Positions 1 through 11,493 of a DNA stretch of 64,000 nucleotides are shown here, in pieces. The first letter of the stretch is position 1. Each line of letters starts with the position of its first letter. Made by a program: the position numbers and the translations under genes. The DNA is from Xestospongia muta (taxonomy: Eukaryota; Porifera; Demospongiae; Haplosclerida; Petrosiidae): NCBI GenBank assembly GCA_963693285.1, contig OY848927.1:64501-128500 (forward strand). Direction: 5' to 3'. The notes beneath the pieces were generated by a model. It did not search any database, had not been told where the DNA came from, and saw nothing but the letters and a program-made list of their open reading frames with translations.

Positions 1-129
1 CAAAGAAGTTCTAATAATGACGATTTCCCTTGGTATGTCTGATTTGTCTTGTCTATAGCATTAGCCATAGCTATCATACTAATAGGACTCAATGGATTTT
101 ATGTACTAAATGTTTGCAAAAAATCAGTA

Positions 130-579
130 TATCTTTTACTAGTTCATACTGACTCTCATTGAGAATACAATTAGAATATTTGGAGTACAAACGTCTTCTG
201 TTAGTCAACTGCATAGTATTCGTGATGATAGCAAAGTAGAAGAAGCTATTGAAGATACAGACAAGAGAGTCGAAACAACAGCTATAAATTTTCAAGATGA
301 CCTTGTCCTCCTAACTGACAAGAAAGGTTCATTCTTGCCATGGAAACATGTAACTTCACATGTATATATTGTAGTCGAGCTGCTCTTTAAGTGCCTTCAG
401 GACACTCTGAATTACCAGTTACTGCAAAATTTGATAAATTAATTGGTTCCAAAAAATATGTTGGTGACATTTTATTACGTTTTGTCCATTCACCATTTGA
501 AGATAATATTGAAAAGAACAAAACAAGTAATCAATCACACAATGATGACAAAGTACGAATACATTATTACAATGTGTGA
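130..579 (+). CDS. Possible terminal exons of an unrecognised gene truncated by the window edge
   Basis: An open stretch at about 181-330 (beginning FGVQTSSVSQLHSIRD) is followed by a candidate intron starting GTTCATTC and ending TTTAAG at about 390. Reading resumes in the same frame (VPSGHSELPVTAKFDK) to a stop at 577-579. Upstream, about 58-110 can encode a hydrophobic stretch (ALAIAIILIGLNGFYVLN) that would suit a membrane segment. The composition is protein-like and acidic/polar, as in a cytoplasmic tail. I recognise no family, the exon links are guesses, and the region could be decayed coding sequence. Confidence 0.25.
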
Positions 580-659
580 TGATATTATAACTACTAGAAT
601 AATGAAGTACAAGACACTAGATCAGTGATTATCATCCTTTTACTGCTGAAAGACATCAC

Positions 660-960
660 TTTGTTCCTGTTGACTTGAAAGGCTCTGAGAAATTTTGTTA
701 TGTTAGGGTTTGCATGACAAAAAATTTGAAGCAATTTCATTCTTTAAAGTCTGTAAAAAAAGACATAATGAATTCGTTAATTTACATGTACATTTACTAG
801 TAGAACAAAGGCCTTTATATACACATTTTTAAAGGGATAATGCAACATTTTAGAGCAGTAATAGTCATGTCATTTAACAAGTAACTATATAGCTATCATC
901 ACAAAAAATTTGAAGCAATTTCAGTAAAAAAAACCCCAAAAAACCAAATTCATTAGCCAT
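660..960. repeat. Isolated diverged copy of the 183-bp satellite
   Basis: Blocks such as ACATGTACATTTACTAGTAG, AACATTTTTAAAGGGATAATGC, TTTTAGAGCAGTAAT and ATATAGCTATCATCAC occur in the same order as in the monomers of the 23.5-38.8 kb array. A second fragment of the monomer (GACAAAAAATTTGAAGCAATTTC) precedes it. The unit is therefore dispersed as well as tandem. Confidence 0.75.
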
Positions 961-1633
961 TGCTTAGATATACTGCAATAAAAGTCAATTATAGACTAAT
1001 GTTGAGAATTGCAATTATGATATGACAAAACTCGAAAGTTGAGTTCTTTTGTAAGTATGTTACTGTTTATTGATCAAGGTTTAGGGCTTTAGATTTTAAC
1101 TGAGTTTAGAATTTAACTAAACCTTTTTTGTGCAAAATATATTAGTGTGTATTGATTAGTACAGTATTTTAGGAAAAGAATGGCAATGGGAAATACACTA
1201 TAACCTTGCCCATTAGTTAGAAGCATCAACAAATGTAAGCCTAACTGCTAGCACAACACCCACTCATCAAACTCCATCTGCCACACCCACTAAATATTTT
1301 AGGTGTGGCTTGTCTACACCTCATATTTTGAATTAATCCCTTATTTTTATAGAATATAAACCTGACTACAAACACCACACCTACTTATCAGGCTTCAGTA
1401 GACACACCTACAAACATTGAGTTCAGCTTATTTTGACCACACCTCATATTTTAATTAATGGACTAGCTTAACCCAAAATAGCCTTGGGATGATGGGGGTG
1501 GAAATAAATAATTTTTAAAAATAATAAGTTGCTTGTGACTTCCTCAGCCTATTCCAGGATCATATACTGCACCTTTGTCCCTTGCTCTAGAGGATATAAT
1601 TGTATATTACTTTAATTACAAATACACCCAATT
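961..1633. other. AT-rich intergenic stretch, no gene seen
   Basis: No convincing coding exon on either strand. It holds short CACACC/GTGTGG-rich words and poly-A runs, and ends at the left inverted repeat of the element that follows. Confidence 0.5.
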
Positions 1634-3676
1634 TACAACTGTCAAATGTACCACTCTCAAATGATATACTACCAACAACTACAATTTATGACCTTGTATA
1701 AAGTACTAATGAACTTACACCATCAATGTAGAGATAGATGAATGTGTCTTGAGGTAGCGACTTCCAACCTAAAGCCCTCAATGTAGAGATAGATGAATGT
1801 GTCTTGAGGCAGCAACCTCCAACTAAAGATGTAGAAAAAAAGATGAGAAAAAATTATAGGAAATAGTATATAATAAAAATCATAAAATATAGCATACATT
1901 ATTGTTACCTATGAACTTATGACAAAACTAGATCCTGGACTCCAATTATGCTATAAAAAGAAACAAAAATAAGAAATAATAATGTGTTATAAAGTCATAA
2001 GTTAATATAATATACATTACTTACTTGCACCCTCAGAAAAAGAGATTTTGCACCCTCAGAAAGAGAGATGTTGTACCCTCAGAAGGAGAGATGTTGCAAC
2101 CTCAGAAGGAGAGATTCAGAAGGAGAAATGTTGCACCCATCAGAAGGAGATATTGCAACCTCAGAAGGAGAGATGTTGTACCCTCAGAAGGAGAGATGAA
2201 TAAGTGTCTTGAAGCCGTGACCTCTAACCTAAAAATCTGTAGAAAAAAAATGAGAAAGAAGAAAAAAATATGAAATAGTATATAAAAAAAATTATAAAAT
2301 GTAGCATACATTATTGTTACCTCTGAACTTACGACAAAAACTGTTGTACCCTCAGAAGGAGAGATGTTGTACCCTCAGAAGGAGAGATGTTGTACCCTCA
2401 GAAGGAGAGATGTTGTACCCTCAGAAGGAGAGATGTTGCAACCTCAGAAGGAGAGATATTGAAACCTCAGAAGGAGGGATGTTGCATCCTCAAAAAAAGA
2501 GATGTTGTACCCTCAGAAGGAGAGATGAATAAGTGTCTTGAAGCAGTGACCTCTAACCTAAGGATCTGTAGAAAAAAATGAGAAAGAAGAAAAAAAAATG
2601 AAATAGTATATAAAAAAAATTATAAAATGTAGCATACATTATTGTTACCTCTGAACTTACGACAAAAACTGTTGTATCCTCAGAAGGAGAGATGTTGTAC
2701 CCTCAGAAGGAGAGATGTTGTACCCTCAGAAGGAGAGATGCTGTACCCTCAGACGGAGAGATGTTGTACCCTCAGAAGGAGAGATGTTGCAACCTCAGAA
2801 GGAGAGATATTGAAACCTCAGAAGGAGGGATGTTGCATCCTCAAAAAAAGAAATGTTGTACCCTCAGAAGGAGAGATGAATAAGTGTCTTGAAGCAGTGA
2901 CCTCTAACCTAAAGATCTGTAGAAAAAAATAAGAAAAAAATATGAAATAGTATATAAAAAATTATAAAATATAGCATACATTATTGTTACTTCTGAACTT
3001 GCAACAACAAGTGTTGTACCCTCAGAAGGAGAGATGTTGCACCCTCAGAAGGAGATGTTGCAACCTCAGAAGGAGAGATGTTGTACCCTCAGAAGGAGAG
3101 ATGAATAAGTGTCTTGAAGCCGCGACCTCTAACCTAAAGATCTGTAGAAGAAAATGAGAAAGAAGAAAAAAATATGAAATAGTTATTAAAAAAATTATAT
3201 AATATAGCATACATTATTGTTACCTCTGAACTTACGACAACAACTGTTGTACCCTCAGAAGGAGAGATGTTGCGCCCTCAGAAGGAGAGTTGTTGTACCC
3301 TCAGAAGGAGAGATTTTGTACCCTCAGAAGGAGAGATGTTGCAACCTCAGAAGGAGAGATATTGAAACCTCAGAAGAAGAGATGTTGTACCCTCAAAAAA
3401 AGAGATGTTGTACCCTCAGAAGGAGATGTTGCACCCTCAGAAGGAGAGATGAATAAGTGTCTTGAAGTAGCAACCTCTAACATGTTGAAAAAATAAGAAG
3501 AAAAAATATAAAATAGTATAAAATATAGCATACATTATTGTTACCTCTGAACTTACGACAACATTCCAATGATGCTATATAAAAAAAATAGAGAAAAATT
3601 ATGTAATATAGGCTAACAATACATTACAATAATATTGACAGTATATCATTTGAGAGTGGTACATTCGACAGTTGTA
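1634..3676. mobile_element. Non-autonomous TIR element carrying a minisatellite
   Basis: Positions 1635-1669 and 3641-3675 form an inverted repeat with 34 of 35 bases matching (left end ACAACTGTCAAATGTACCAC). A TA dinucleotide lies at each outer edge (1634-1635 and 3675-3676), as expected for TA target-site duplication in Tc1/mariner-type elements. The interior has no transposase; it consists of a nested tandem repeat. If this reading is right, it is a non-autonomous element of about 2 kb that was enlarged by repeat expansion. The superfamily is inferred from the TA alone. Confidence 0.6.
2025..3450. repeat. Nested minisatellite, ~23-24 bp unit (TGTACCCTCAGAAGGAGAGA) inside ~220-350 bp units
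   Basis: Runs of a ~23-24 bp unit are separated by a longer conserved spacer that begins GATGAATAAGTGTCTTGAAG and ends near CTTACGACAA. The spacer recurs at about 2196, 2524, 2875, 3101 and 3448, with a degenerate start near 1740-1910. The number of short units between spacers varies from block to block, so both levels have expanded and contracted. Each short unit carries an AAGGAGAGATG core. Open reading frames across it are by-products of the period and are not listed as genes. Confidence 0.9.
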
Positions 3677-5080
3677 TATTTAGCAGTAGTATTTTTACAG
3701 TCTTATTAACAAATATGAAATTTACACTTTATGAAGTCTTTAACCTGTATGTGTGTGTGTACATGACACAAAAGATAAAACAAACACAATGTTATGTTAT
3801 ACAGTGTTATTTCAATTTTCCTAACAGCATAAACTATATGTACCTTTAGTAATCATTACACAAATATAACAAAATGTCCAGATTGTTTCACTAGTTAGCA
3901 CTGACACAAAGCAAAACTGCCCATAGAATAAGAAATCACATCATCACTGACTATTATTGAGTGTGTTTCTACATTACGTTACCATGTTATATCTGATAGC
4001 AGCACTCATAACACCAAAGACTCTGGAAGTGATCTGGTATCTATTATATTGTATAAAGCTGCTTATAACTAATCAATATTTGGTAACCTTTCATTGTTAT
4101 CCAACAGATAGGATAAGCATATAATTCTATAAAGAAAGAGATAACACAACAATAATGAGTTGACAAGAGTCTTACCTGTAAATCATTTGGTTTATTAAAA
4201 GCTCTTGTTACTATCAGTCCGCACTTAAATATTTCTTAATTAATACACAAATTAATACAGAATTTATATTTATACCTTTTTTATATCAAGGTAATAGGAG
4301 ACACAGTTATGTAATAAAGTACTGCTTTAAAACACGACCCTACTCTTACTGACAAATAAAGAGTACACATCATGTTTGACTAACCTCTCATCTGTAGTCA
4401 TACTGTAGTCTGAGATATATATTGACAAAGAATTGACCATTATTAAATAGAATGGATTCTTACAAATATATTTAGATGTCAGGCTGTTCCTACTGACACA
4501 GACAATTTGGCTAACCAGTTTTACAAACTCATTACAAACCTGATACAGTGAGAAAAAACAAGATTAAATTAATATAAAACATTCTTACATATTCTTCATT
4601 ATCCAGGAATTAGGATATAAACCTAACTATAATTATGTTCTACTCCATTAATACCTGTGAACTAAAAACAAATCAATCTTGTAAGGTAAAATGAGAGAGA
4701 GACCTTAATCCTTCTTTGATTTAATGTTATGTCTTTTGTTGTTCTCTTCTAACAGTTGCTTCAATTCTTTAGTTCCATATTACAAGCAGATTGTCATTTA
4801 TAAAGATAATACAATATTTAAGAGCAGTAATATTAATGTCACTTAAGATGTTAGCAATACATGTACTTCTCAATAGAGTAATTGTTTGTGGTCAGAAATA
4901 TTATTATAGTCGGTAAAAAAACTAAAGAAATTGATTATTTTACATGTACATGTGGTAGTAAAACTAGGGGATTTTTTAAAAATTAATGCAATATTTAACA
5001 TGCACATATAAGAGAAAATGCTGACATTTATTTTTATAAACACAAGTGGCACATCAAAGAAAAGACAGGTGGATTATAGT
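3677..5080. other. Gene-free AT-rich stretch with decayed satellite at ~4786-5010
   Basis: I see no supportable exon. Between about 4786 and 5010, fragments such as AAGAGCAGTAATATTAATGTCACTTAA, AGTAATTGTTTGTG and TTACATGTACATG match parts of the satellite monomer and of its post-palindrome segment, but strongly diverged. The rest is AT-rich with no clear structure. Confidence 0.5.
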
Positions 5081-5089
5081 ATATACCTG

Positions 5090-5800
5090 ATCACTACAAA
5101 ATTGGTGGCTCCACCACTGGATTATGATATCATTCAATATTGGTTGAACTATTTGTCTGGCTTGGATTTCCAGACAGCATAGAAAAACTGATTCACATAG
5201 TTAGGTGGATTGTGGAAGAAAATGGCTGCTACAACATAATGGCTCTTTCACATGTCTATCACTTTAACGTTGATTACTTATGTAATGAAATGGGATTAGA
5301 TGGTAATGTTGTGATGGAACTTGTACACGTAATTGTTGGAAAAAACTATACTGCTTCTTGTGAAGACAAAATGACAAATTTAAAAAAATGTCCTTTTAAC
5401 AAAATAGAGCAAAACATGCACATGAGAAGTGTTGATCATAATGATCAATTCCAACAATACTATTGTCTCTGACTAAGAAATGAAGATGTATTTATGTTGT
5501 AAATATCTAGTAGATTTTGCTATAGCAAATGCACATATTATATTACAATACATACCTTCAGAAAGAACTGCTATGTCTTTCCTCAAAGTTAGGACAAAGT
5601 TATCAGCAATTAAAACAGTTACAAGTCTCATTGCTTTCTTTTTTCAGTCCCTCAACTTCATTATCAAGTAATGCCACACTATCAGATGAAGGAACATGAA
5701 GTAAATATAACCTGTGTTACAATAAAAGAAGACAGTTTACATACACCTACTGAAGATGTTAGGAATACAAAAAGTATTTATACCACACTTGGAAGCTAGA
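5090..5800 (+). pseudogene. Possible decayed coding region, unrecognised
   Basis: An open frame from about 5137 to 5472 translates to protein-like sequence (core WIVEENGCYNIMALSHVYHF, then NVDYLCNEMGLDGNVVMELV). The spacing of hydrophobics faintly recalls a SAM-like helical bundle. It has no ATG at its start; the preceding bases are open in another frame (LVAPPLDYDIIQYWLNYL), which suggests a frameshift or an unseen intron. A further open stretch follows a TTTTTTCAG acceptor at about 5647 and runs to a TAG near 5800. No family could be named. A broken gene or transposon fragment fits best. Confidence 0.25.
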
Positions 5801-6428
5801 AAAAGATTGATTTCTACTTTATCATAAGACAAATAGTAAATTTGCTTTACAACCTTATAAACATCATTTGACCGTTATCTTCGTTTATCATCATTAAAAC
5901 AAGCTATAATATAGCAAATATGATCAACATCTACTAACACATACTCGTTATACATAAGTATACAACAACGAAAGTATATTTACATACTATAATACTTGTA
6001 CGCTAAAGGTGTCACAACACGCTTACAAAACTCACTCATTTACCTTAAAACTGTTTGCAAAGATAGCAGGAACACTTCTAAACCTTTGTTGAGTAGTTTC
6101 ACTAGCTGCTGTAGCGCGTTAGAAGACTAAACAACTAGTGAAATACAAAACACGTTACTTTCTCTTACGTCTCAAGTACAATATTACGCGCAATGCGCAA
6201 TTCCGTTAATTAATGAAGGTTGATGTTTGAACTATAGTTGATTGAATTAGAGGAAGTATTAATGATTGAGATGTTTGTATAGTAGAGGATAGTGATGAAC
6301 AATTGTTTGGTTGTTGTGATGTGTGGTTGCAAACTGAGATAGATGGATGTAAGATAGAGCTATGGTATGGATTTTCTAAAAAAATAAGATTAAAAAGTTG
6401 CTATACTGGTAGATACTAACCACAGATA

Positions 6429-6617
6429 TCACTTTGTTGTTGATATGAATAAATAACCTTCTTGATCATCTTCATTAATATCTTCCAAATCGCTGAAATC
6501 TTTGTCACTTCCAGGCATAACTGGCTCATGAGGATCATCTAGTTCAAGGAAATAATCGTCTCCATCGAGCTCATGGATTACATCCTCTGCTGTCAAAATC
6601 CTTGGTCATTTTGCCAT
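6429..6617 (-). pseudogene. piggyBac-like transposase N-terminal relic
   Basis: Read on the minus strand from an ATG at 6615-6617, the frame gives MAK, a TGA stop (6606-6608), then PRILTAEDVIHELDGDDYF and a long acidic run ending in a stop near 6429. A short N-terminal helix followed by an Asp/Glu-rich stretch resembles the N-terminus of piggyBac-type (PGBD) transposases. The early TGA fits a CGA codon that lost its CpG. The DDE catalytic domain is absent, so this is at most a fragment. The family call rests on composition and layout. Confidence 0.35.
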
Positions 6618-6729
6618 GTTTATTTTACTATAAAGTAGATTGATGTTTATATTCTACCATTTTAAATTTATTTTTTGTTCTTTTACAATATTCACACTTA
6701 TTATTTATCATATAATTAAAATTTTCACC

Positions 6730-6790
6730 TGTATTAGACTATTAAAGAAACTGTATTAGACTATTAAAGAAACTGTTACAGAATTATTAC
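6730..6790. repeat. Two-copy tandem repeat of ~22 bp
   Basis: TATTAGACTATTAAAGAAACTG is present twice in direct succession. The second copy opens a frame (TIKETVTELLQTQIPLSC) that runs to a stop near 6880, which may be a small exon or chance. Confidence 0.6.
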
Positions 6791-7093
6791 AAACACAGAT
6801 TCCTCTATCATGTGCTGATGAAATAAGATTTATAAAACTAATGAATACTCTATTAAATCATCTATATACTGAATCATAGCTACAATGCATACACAATTCT
6901 TGTTATTACATGAGGTCAAAGCCAATATGGTTACATGATACACAAGATCAAACTACATTGCATTGTAAATATACATAACAGACCACCTCTGCTCCTAAGG
7001 AGTGTCCAATATTGTACTGGACAATCAATTGTGTTAATATAAAATGTATGTGTGATGTTACATATATGTATCATATTAGGTACTATATACTAC

Positions 7094-7345
7094 TTACAGT
7101 ATATGGGAATACATTCTAGAATATGCATTATGAGCTTCATTGAGCTCTGTCAAAGTAATCCAAGTAGCCACATCTATTTGTTCGCTCACCTTCTGAATTC
7201 CAATATTGACTATACTTTTAAGATTTCTGTTGGGAAAGGTACTATAAAAAGCAGATAGATGCAGTGACAACTTTCTGATAGCTGTAATTATTTGAGATGT
7301 TTCGTGCATCGATCTTAATCCCCAAAAAATGTTGACAGCTCCACA
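7094..7345 (-). CDS. Possible exon of an unrecognised minus-strand gene
   Basis: The minus-strand frame from about 7345 down to 7094 reads FCGAVNIFWGLRSMHETSQ, then ITAIRKLSLHLSAFYSTFPN, and further helical-looking sequence to a stop at 7094. Composition is protein-like. I could not assign a family, and no flanking exon was linked to it. It may belong with the open stretch at 7918-8205, or both may be remnants. Confidence 0.25.
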   Translation of the reverse strand, partial: CGAVNIFWGLRSMHETSQIITAIRKLSLHLSAFYSTFPNRNLKSIVNIGIQKVSEQIDVATWITLTELNEAHNAYSRMYSHIL

Positions 7346-7917
7346 AAATCTACATCAAAATCTAAGAAAGTGTGCACTGTAACTCCTCTACACCTATATA
7401 TGCAGACTACACTCGATATTCTTAAGAAAAGTGAGTGAAACTCCTGAGGATAATTTAAAGATTAGAATCACAGAACTCACATACAATATCCTTTTATAAT
7501 GGACACACTCTATGTTACAATATTGAACAACACTGCTAATTTTACTAATAATAGTTTTACATTTTCAAACCTACTTAGTGTAAGATATTGGCTACACAAG
7601 ATTATTGTATTGACTGTATAAATGAGAATGATGTTCTTCTCAAATGAGGTTGAGATAAGAAAAGAGGTGAGTACAGTTTGTAGCTAACACTAGATAATCT
7701 GTTTTGTTATAGATAACCCTAAACCTTAATCAATAAACCATTAAACTTAACATATTTATGGAAAACCTCAACTTTCCAGTTTGGTCTCATCGTAATTGTA
7801 ATTCTCAGCATTAGTCTTTAATTGACTTTTATAGCAGCACGTCTATTCAATGGCTGATATAATTTACACATTACTCTAACACTTGTAAACCACAACATTC
7901 CAATGGTAATATGATCA

Positions 7918-8205
7918 CTACCTTAATCCAGGCTCTATCCTGTACAGACAATTGTTATTTAATAATAAATGTAAAAAAGCATTAGTTATTTTGTAACTAT
8001 AACTACTAACAACAAATATCACTGAATTATTGAACAATTTTATTAGTTTCTGTAGCAGAGACACTGCTTGTTGGAAAACATCCTTCTCAAAATCCAACCT
8101 CACATCAATATAAACCTCTGGTTCCAAATGTCCATAGTTTAATTTCAAAGGACAATGACAAGCAAAACTATTTGGAGTATACTCACTGGAGAGCCTGGTT
8201 TTATC
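7918..8205 (-). CDS. Possible exon of an unrecognised minus-strand gene
   Basis: After a TTTTCTTCTAG acceptor at about 8205 the minus strand is open to a stop at 7918. It reads TRLSSEYTPNSFACHCPLKL, then NYGHLEPEVYIDVRLDFEKD and a hydrophobic helix-rich region. A donor could end the exon near 7990. There is no ATG in this stretch, so it would be internal. No family recognised; it lies downstream of the kinase gene on the same strand and could be an unlinked remnant. Confidence 0.25.
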   Translation of the reverse strand, partial: DKTRLSSEYTPNSFACHCPLKLNYGHLEPEVYIDVRLDFEKDVFQQAVSLLQKLIKLFNNSVIFVVSSYSYKITNAFLHLLLNNNCLYRIEPGLR

Positions 8206-8238
8206 TAGAAGAAAATAATATAATAAAGTCCTGCTTTA

Positions 8239-8351
8239 TCACTATTATAAAATAATGTCTGACATTTCTAACATTATGTGTGAATGTGTATTATACTACA
8301 GATCATCTGTACAACATTAACAACTCTATCACATTTCACAAGTCAAATATG
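8239..8351. repeat. Direct duplicate of the kinase gene 3' end (second copy 8704-8816)
   Basis: Positions 8239-8351 align without gaps to 8704-8816 at an offset of 465 bp, with only scattered substitutions. The second copy overlaps the last codons and 3' untranslated region of the GCK-III kinase gene. Confidence 0.8.
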
Positions 8352-8369
8352 ATCAAGATATTAAGATCA

Positions 8370-8605
8370 AAATCAAGCGATCCAGACCAAGATCAAGAGA
8401 TCAAATTCTCTTACTTGTTTTCTTTTTTTGTTAATTCTTCCTTTAATTCTACTTTAATTTAAATTTCTTTAATTTATCCTCCATTAATTTCTACTTAAAT
8501 TTATCCTTTAATTCCTCCTTCTTTAATTTCTCTTACTTTTTTTGCTTCATTAATTCCTATTTTAATTCCTCCTCAATTAATTTCTGGTTTAGTTTCTCCT
8601 CCATG
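8370..8605. repeat. Pyrimidine-rich low-complexity tract
   Basis: Repeated TTAATTTC / TTAATTCCTCC words fill about 230 bp with almost no purine clusters on the plus strand. It lies between the two copies of the duplicated 113-bp segment. No coding or RNA gene evidence. Confidence 0.7.
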
Positions 8606-8807
8606 ATTTGTATAATGATGCGAAGACATAAAATATCTTTGCATGTTGTATTGCAATGATGTTACAATAAGAAACTTTGAGGAAATATAGTATTATAAAG
8701 AGATCACTGTTATAAAATAATGTCTGACATTTCTAATATTTTGTGTGCATGTGTATTATACTGCAGATCATCTGTACAACATTAACAGTTCTATTACATT
8801 TCACAAG

Positions 8808-10802
8808 TCAAATATGAGAAGATCACAATGCTCTACAAAGAAAGAAAGATAAATTAGTAAAAACAACTACATTGCTATACCCTCTATGAAGCTGTTTCAC
8901 TAAACAATGAATGAATACATCGCCAAAACCAGGATTAGAGGATTCCAGTAATTCAAATGCCCTCTCTAATTCTTCAATTGCTACTGTGCTTTTACGATCT
9001 GGTAACTGTCTCTCTGGACTTCCATGGACATCATGTAGTACTTCAGTCTTGAGCTAAATATGATAACAATTATGTTATTTGTGTACAACTAATCTAATAC
9101 TAACCTTCTCCATGACAGGATGAATTACTCGATCCATTACTGGTACTAGTACAGGATTCATGTTCTCACTGTTTTCCTAACACAAAATATTAACTTGTGT
9201 ACAAAATGAACAACCTACTTGAGGCTCCTCAGAGAAACCTACTTGAGGCTCCTCAGGGCCAACAATAGAATTTAATAAATCAGTAGGTGTGGTTTCCATG
9301 ATGAGATCATCAGGTAGACTAGTATGATGCTCAATATTCTGATCTGATGTTAACTCTCCATTAACAGATGGTTCTTCTTCATAACTATGATTAACCAGGT
9401 CTGTAACTTTGGATGAGTCTGTTTCACGTACAGTAAGAAAATTCCAGTCAGGTGGTTCACTATCCTCTTCTCTAGTTCTCCTGTAAGATATAAGCATAAT
9501 AATAATAAACACTATTATTGCTTACTTAGAACGACCAGTATCTTCTGAGTCAGAGTCACTATTATCTCCTGAGGCTTTCCATCGTTTATAACGATCTATT
9601 AAATCTACTAAACATGAAGTTTTTTTGGCATGCTTAATAAATTTATGGCGGAGTAATTCTTTAGCACTTGGGCGCTACAATAAACAGAGGAAAGATGGCA
9701 CAATCCACAATAACATGTCTTACATTTTTTGGGTCTTTATTTAAACAAAGTGCCACAAACTCCTTAAAGCTCTTGGAATAATTACCTATTAATTCTGGTG
9801 GATTAGATTTTGGAATTAAAAATAGCACTCTCATTGGATGGAGATCAGCGTGAGGTGGCTGGCCTTGAGCAAGTTCAATAGCAGTAATACCAAGAGACCA
9901 AACATCAGCCTAACACAAAAACAACAACATTTCATTACAAACAATTTATTAAATACACAACAGACCTTTGTATCGTAAGCTGTTTGTGTAATGACTTCTG
10001 GAGCCATCCAAAACGGAGTACCAACAAATGTTTTTCTTTTGCTCATAGAATCTGTTAATTGTCCAGCCACACCAAAATCAGCTAACTTAACTTGACCTCC
10101 AGTTGAGAGTAAGACATTAGCAGCTAAATAAAAGTATTCATGATGTCATTGTAATTAGAATCATGTCTAGAGACCTTTAATATCTCGATGCAATTTCCCC
10201 TCAGTATGAAGATAGTCCAAACCTTGTAAAATCTCACGTAAAATTGTGGCAATATAAACTTCTTCAACTGGTCCAGGTTGCATCTATTGGGCAGATATGA
10301 CACTTATTCCCATTTTGATAGACTCACTAAATCTAATGCTGATCCACCACCTAAATACTCCATAATGATCCATAATTTGGTACCCTAGGAAGAACAAATT
10401 TTATATCATTCAAATATCATTACAACACCTTTAAGTAAGAGCCGTAATAGCGAGTAACATGAGGACTATCACATTGTGATAATATCGTGATTTCTTGTTG
10501 AATGTCTTCAATTTCATCTTCGGCTTCTTCTAAATCGATAATTTTAAATGCAAGTATTTCCTTTGTTTGGTTATCAATCCTGTACACACCCATGTAATAG
10601 TAGGCGTGTTCAAAACAAGTCTTACCCTTTATAAACCTCTCCAAAAGAACCTTTTCCAATTTTTTCCAAACGAGTGAAGAGTACTTCTGGATCAGCTACT
10701 GATGAGCTCTACGTGATAATAAGTTAATATTAACAATGATACTAATATATTACTCGTTAATAAAGTCATCTATTGTGGTATACTTACTGGTAGAGTCGCC
10801 AT
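8808..10802 (-). CDS. STK24/25/26: GCK-III Ste20-family Ser/Thr kinase (MST3/STK25/MST4 type)
   Basis: Eight or more exons with ~50-bp introns encode a complete kinase. Near the N-terminus are [19 protein letters not shown] (glycine loop) and [20 protein letters not shown] (beta-3 Lys and helix C Glu). HRDIKAANVLL is the catalytic loop, [11 protein letters not shown] the DFG segment, and [11 protein letters not shown] the activation segment. The C-terminal part is acidic and ends in a helical segment ([20 protein letters not shown]) like that used by this subfamily to bind CCM3/PDCD10. The family acts in STRIPAK complexes on Golgi, polarity and cell-junction control. The glycine-loop start, unlike Ste20/MST1, lacks a long N-terminus, which supports GCK-III. 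The last exon (13 residues or fewer, ending IFDL) is inferred from a TTTGTAG acceptor; reading through instead gives another short tail. Confidence 0.9.
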
Positions 10803-11493
10803 CACAGTGTCACTATAAAACCATTTAATACAACAACTATTCTGACACGCCCACTATCTAAAATAAACAGTTTGGGTGGAGATTTAATCACGTGATCTTA
10901 TTTGGGGGTGGAGCTGTACTACCTCACAACAAATCAGTGCAGCCACCACTACTAGCTAGGGCAGTTGAAACGACGAGACGTTTTATTTAGAGAGTCAAAA
11001 AAGGTGAGATTGTTAGACAATCTTTAATAAAAGCAAGGAATCTTTCTGTTATAATTATCCATTTGTTGCATTGATGTTGAGATTAAACACAATGGTTTAT
11101 CATTGATATTAAGGTAACTATAATATCATTATAAAAAGAATTTGTAGTGTAGTGTTCTGCTTTTGTCAGTATTTTAATTGCAATCTGTTAACTTTTAAGT
11201 TAAATATCATAGTACCAGTTAGTTCTCTAAAGCTGATAATAGAGCTTATATTGAAGTCAACTTTATATGCAATAATGACTGTCTTATGTGCATTTACCTA
11301 TATTAACAAGGAAACACTATTATACTAACAACTTAGTGTTGTTGTAGTTCCTCCTATTGATGATTAGCTAAACACTTGTTCTTAAAATAGTAACAGCATG
11401 AGTGTGTTCTAAAAATAGTAACATTTGCTTAGCCAGCATTCCTATATTAATGACCTATCAGTATTGTACACACACTTATATAGGTAAACAGAG
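10803..11493. promoter_or_regulatory. Divergent promoter region of the kinase and Rac genes, with probable Rac 5'UTR intron
   Basis: The kinase ATG (10800-10802) and Rac ATG (11494) diverge across 691 bp. TCACGTGA, a palindromic E-box, lies at 10888-10895. A likely Rac 5'UTR exon ends at AAAAAG before GTGAGA near 11004, and an acceptor TTATATAG lies just before the ATG, giving a ~475-bp intron, long for this locus. That the intron exists is inference from splice-like sequence. Confidence 0.45.

Noticed and set aside
2340..2530. Possible CRISPR array (short direct repeats)
   Set aside because: Units are contiguous with no unique spacers, and the DNA is eukaryotic. It is a minisatellite.
2025..3496. 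Cys/Arg/Glu-rich open frames (LYPQKERCCTLRRRD repeats) in both frames
   Set aside because: They follow from the minisatellite period being close to a multiple of three; copies are frame-shifted against each other and no start or splice context supports translation.
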